Shown in pieces: positions 62,976-64,000 of a stretch of DNA of 64,000 nt (its first letter is position 1; each line of letters begins with the position of its first letter). The notes beneath the pieces were generated by a model, which was given only the letters and a program-made list of their open reading frames with translations, did no database searches and was not told the DNA's origin. The stretch comes from PALSA-505 sp963699015 (GTDB taxonomy: Bacteria > Actinomycetota > Actinomycetes > Streptosporangiales > Streptosporangiaceae), in the NCBI GenBank assembly GCA_963699015.1, contig CAVOSX010000008.1, forward strand, positions 744,001 through 808,000, written 5' to 3'. Position numbers and translations under genes: made by a program.

Positions 62976-63073
62976 GACCGCTGCCGGACCCGCGCTCAGG
63001 GTGCGAGGCGGCGGACGAACCAGTCCCCGGTCCGGCCCCGCTGGCGGCCTCGTCTCACACGGGACGGACCTGG

Positions 63074-63634
63074 TCAGGCCTTCTCGACCAGATCGACCCC
63101 GGCGGCCCGCAGTTGGCCGAGCGCGCGTTCTGTCGTCAGCGGCAGCACTCCCGCGGTGAGCGAGAGCAGCACCCTGGTGCCGAAGCCCTCGGCCGCCGCG
63201 TCGGCGGCGGTGGCGCGCACGCAGTGATCGGTGGCGAGGCCTACCACGTCCACGTCGGTGATGGCATGGTCCCGCAGCCAGATGACGAGCGGGCGGCCGT
63301 CGCCGCTGACGCCCTCGAACCCGCTGTAGGCCGCGGCGTACTCGCCCTTGGTGAACACCTGCTCGATCCGCGACCCGTCCAGGTCGGGGTAGAACTGCGC
63401 GCCCCGCGTGCCCGCCACGCAGTGCGGCGGCCAGGTATCGACGTAGTCCGGGTGATCGGAAAAGTGGCGGCCCGGCTCGACGTGATAGTCACGGGTGGCC
63501 ACGATCTGGTCGTATCCGGCCGCGGCGGCCAGGTAATCGGTGATCGCCTTGGCCACCGCGGCGCCCCCGGTCACCGGCAGCGAGCCGCCCTCGCAGAAGT
63601 CGTTCTGCACGTCGGCGATGATGAGCGCGCGCAT
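63074..63634 (-). CDS. pncA: Nicotinamidase / pyrazinamidase
   Basis: Hydrolyses nicotinamide to nicotinic acid (NAD salvage). 186 residues. The catalytic triad Asp8 (IIADVQNDF), Lys96 (FTKGEYAAAYSG) and Cys138 (LATDHCVRAT) and the metal ligands Asp49, His51, His57 and His71 fall at the same numbers as in Mycobacterium tuberculosis PncA. Start at ATG 63634, 6 bases after TACGGT. Confidence 0.95.
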   Translation of the reverse strand: MRALIIADVQNDFCEGGSLPVTGGAAVAKAITDYLAAAAGYDQIVATRDYHVEPGRHFSDHPDYVDTWPPHCVAGTRGAQFYPDLDGSRIEQVFTKGEYAAAYSGFEGVSGDGRPLVIWLRDHAITDVDVVGLATDHCVRATAADAAAEGFGTRVLLSLTAGVLPLTTERALGQLRAAGVDLVEKA

Positions 63635-63640
63635 GTGCCG

Positions 63641-63646
63641 ACCGTA
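63641..63646 (-). promoter_or_regulatory. Leaderless -10 box of pncA
   Basis: Minus strand TACGGT, 6 bases (CGGCAC), ATG 63634. Confidence 0.55.
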
Positions 63647-63682
63647 CCCGACCGTCCGCCGGCGGCCGGCCGCGGTCGCTGC

Positions 63683-64000
63683 CTAGTCACCCACGTCGGC
63701 GGGGGTGCCGGCCGTGATGCGCAGCAGCTCGGCGTACGTGGTCGGGAACACGGTGTGCGGGTGCCCGGCTGCCGCCCAGATCGTCTCGTGCCGGTCCAGC
63801 CAGGTGTCGACCAGGGTGCGGATCGGGTGCGGGTGACCCACCGGCGCCACGCCGCCGATGGACTGGCCGGTCCAGGACCGGACGGATCCGGCGTCGGCCC
63901 GCCGCACCGTGGCGGCGCCGGCCAGCGCGGCCGCCTTCGCGGTGTCCACCCGGTGCGCGCCGCTGGTCATGATGAGCAGCGGCCCGCCATCGGCGCTGAA
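63683..64000 (-). CDS. YbaK/EbsC-type aminoacyl-tRNA deacylase (5' end beyond the window)
   Basis: Carboxy-terminal 105 codons of a YbaK-domain protein, open to the right edge in frame. Visible: GPLLIMTSGAHRVDTAKAAA, the signature QSIGGVAPVGHPHPIRTLVD, and TVFPTTYAELLRITAG. Members remove mischarged amino acids from tRNA (for example Cys-tRNA(Pro)). The start lies outside the window. Confidence 0.9.
   Translation of the reverse strand, partial: FSADGGPLLIMTSGAHRVDTAKAAALAGAATVRRADAGSVRSWTGQSIGGVAPVGHPHPIRTLVDTWLDRHETIWAAAGHPHTVFPTTYAELLRITAGTPADVGD

Noticed and set aside
1..64000. CRISPR arrays, insertion sequences, tRNA or rRNA genes
   Set aside because: No regularly spaced repeats, transposase motifs or tRNA/rRNA signatures were found on reading; a dedicated scan was not possible.

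Overview
The window is chromosomal DNA of a high-GC Gram-positive actinobacterium, probably a Streptosporangiales-like relative of Streptomyces. The evidence is the very G/C-rich third codon positions, the actinobacterial one-domain glycogen synthase, an isobutyryl-CoA mutase, a FilP/Scy-like coiled-coil protein, DUF6350 and DUF3039 proteins, GatCAB, and many apparently leaderless genes (a TANNNT -10 box 6-7 nt before ATG/GTG). The order-level placement is inference. I saw no prophage, insertion sequence, CRISPR array, rRNA or tRNA.

Layout. 1-3.8 kb: minus-strand phosphate uptake genes pstS-pstC-pstA (pstA runs off the left edge). 4.2-8.6 kb: an amine/amino-acid catabolic group (aldehyde dehydrogenase, saccharopine-dehydrogenase-like reductase, divergent APC permease). 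8.7-15 kb: PcrA/UvrD helicase, icmB, sucC-sucD, a DUF6350 membrane protein. 15-22 kb: purN-purH, a small proline-rich membrane protein, folD, etfB-etfA, a cysteine desulfurase. 22.2-25.5 kb: a TetR / type I Baeyer-Villiger monooxygenase / AurF-like diiron oxygenase module with a well-defined control region. 25.5-28 kb: a glgC-glgA operon. 28-36 kb: mnmA, a MetE-C-like protein, ligA, gatC-gatA-gatB. 36-40.7 kb: metG behind a structured leader with a Met-Met leader peptide, then a membrane PAS-GGDEF-EAL protein. 40.7-44.3 kb: ilvB-ilvN-ilvC under a transcription attenuator. 44.5-48.7 kb: a multiply frameshifted GH3 glucosidase and serA. 48.8-60 kb: a block that resembles the Streptomyces filP-mce-thiolase-meaB-icmA neighbourhood, with two MarR regulators, a DUF2127 protein, an ECF sigma/membrane-protein pair and a thioredoxin-TPR protein. 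60-64 kb: malic enzyme, YqgE/AlgH, DUF3039, nicotinamidase and a partial YbaK protein.

Functional links. icmA, icmB, meaB, mce, thiolase and etfAB fit short-chain and branched acyl-CoA catabolism feeding succinyl-CoA (sucCD) and malate (malic enzyme). ilvBNC supplies branched-chain amino acids. The cysteine desulfurase and mnmA can cooperate in tRNA 2-thiolation, and gatCAB and metG serve translation. At least four genes (permease, pcrA, GH3, the sigma-linked propeller protein) carry single-base frameshifts, three of them traceable to a G or C run, so indel errors in the sequence are a live explanation.

Most notable observations: the metG leader (leaderless Met-Met peptide plus a hairpin covering the ribosome-binding site), the ilvB attenuator, the TetR-controlled BVMO/AurF pair, and a 10-of-12-pair dyad at the icmA transcription start.
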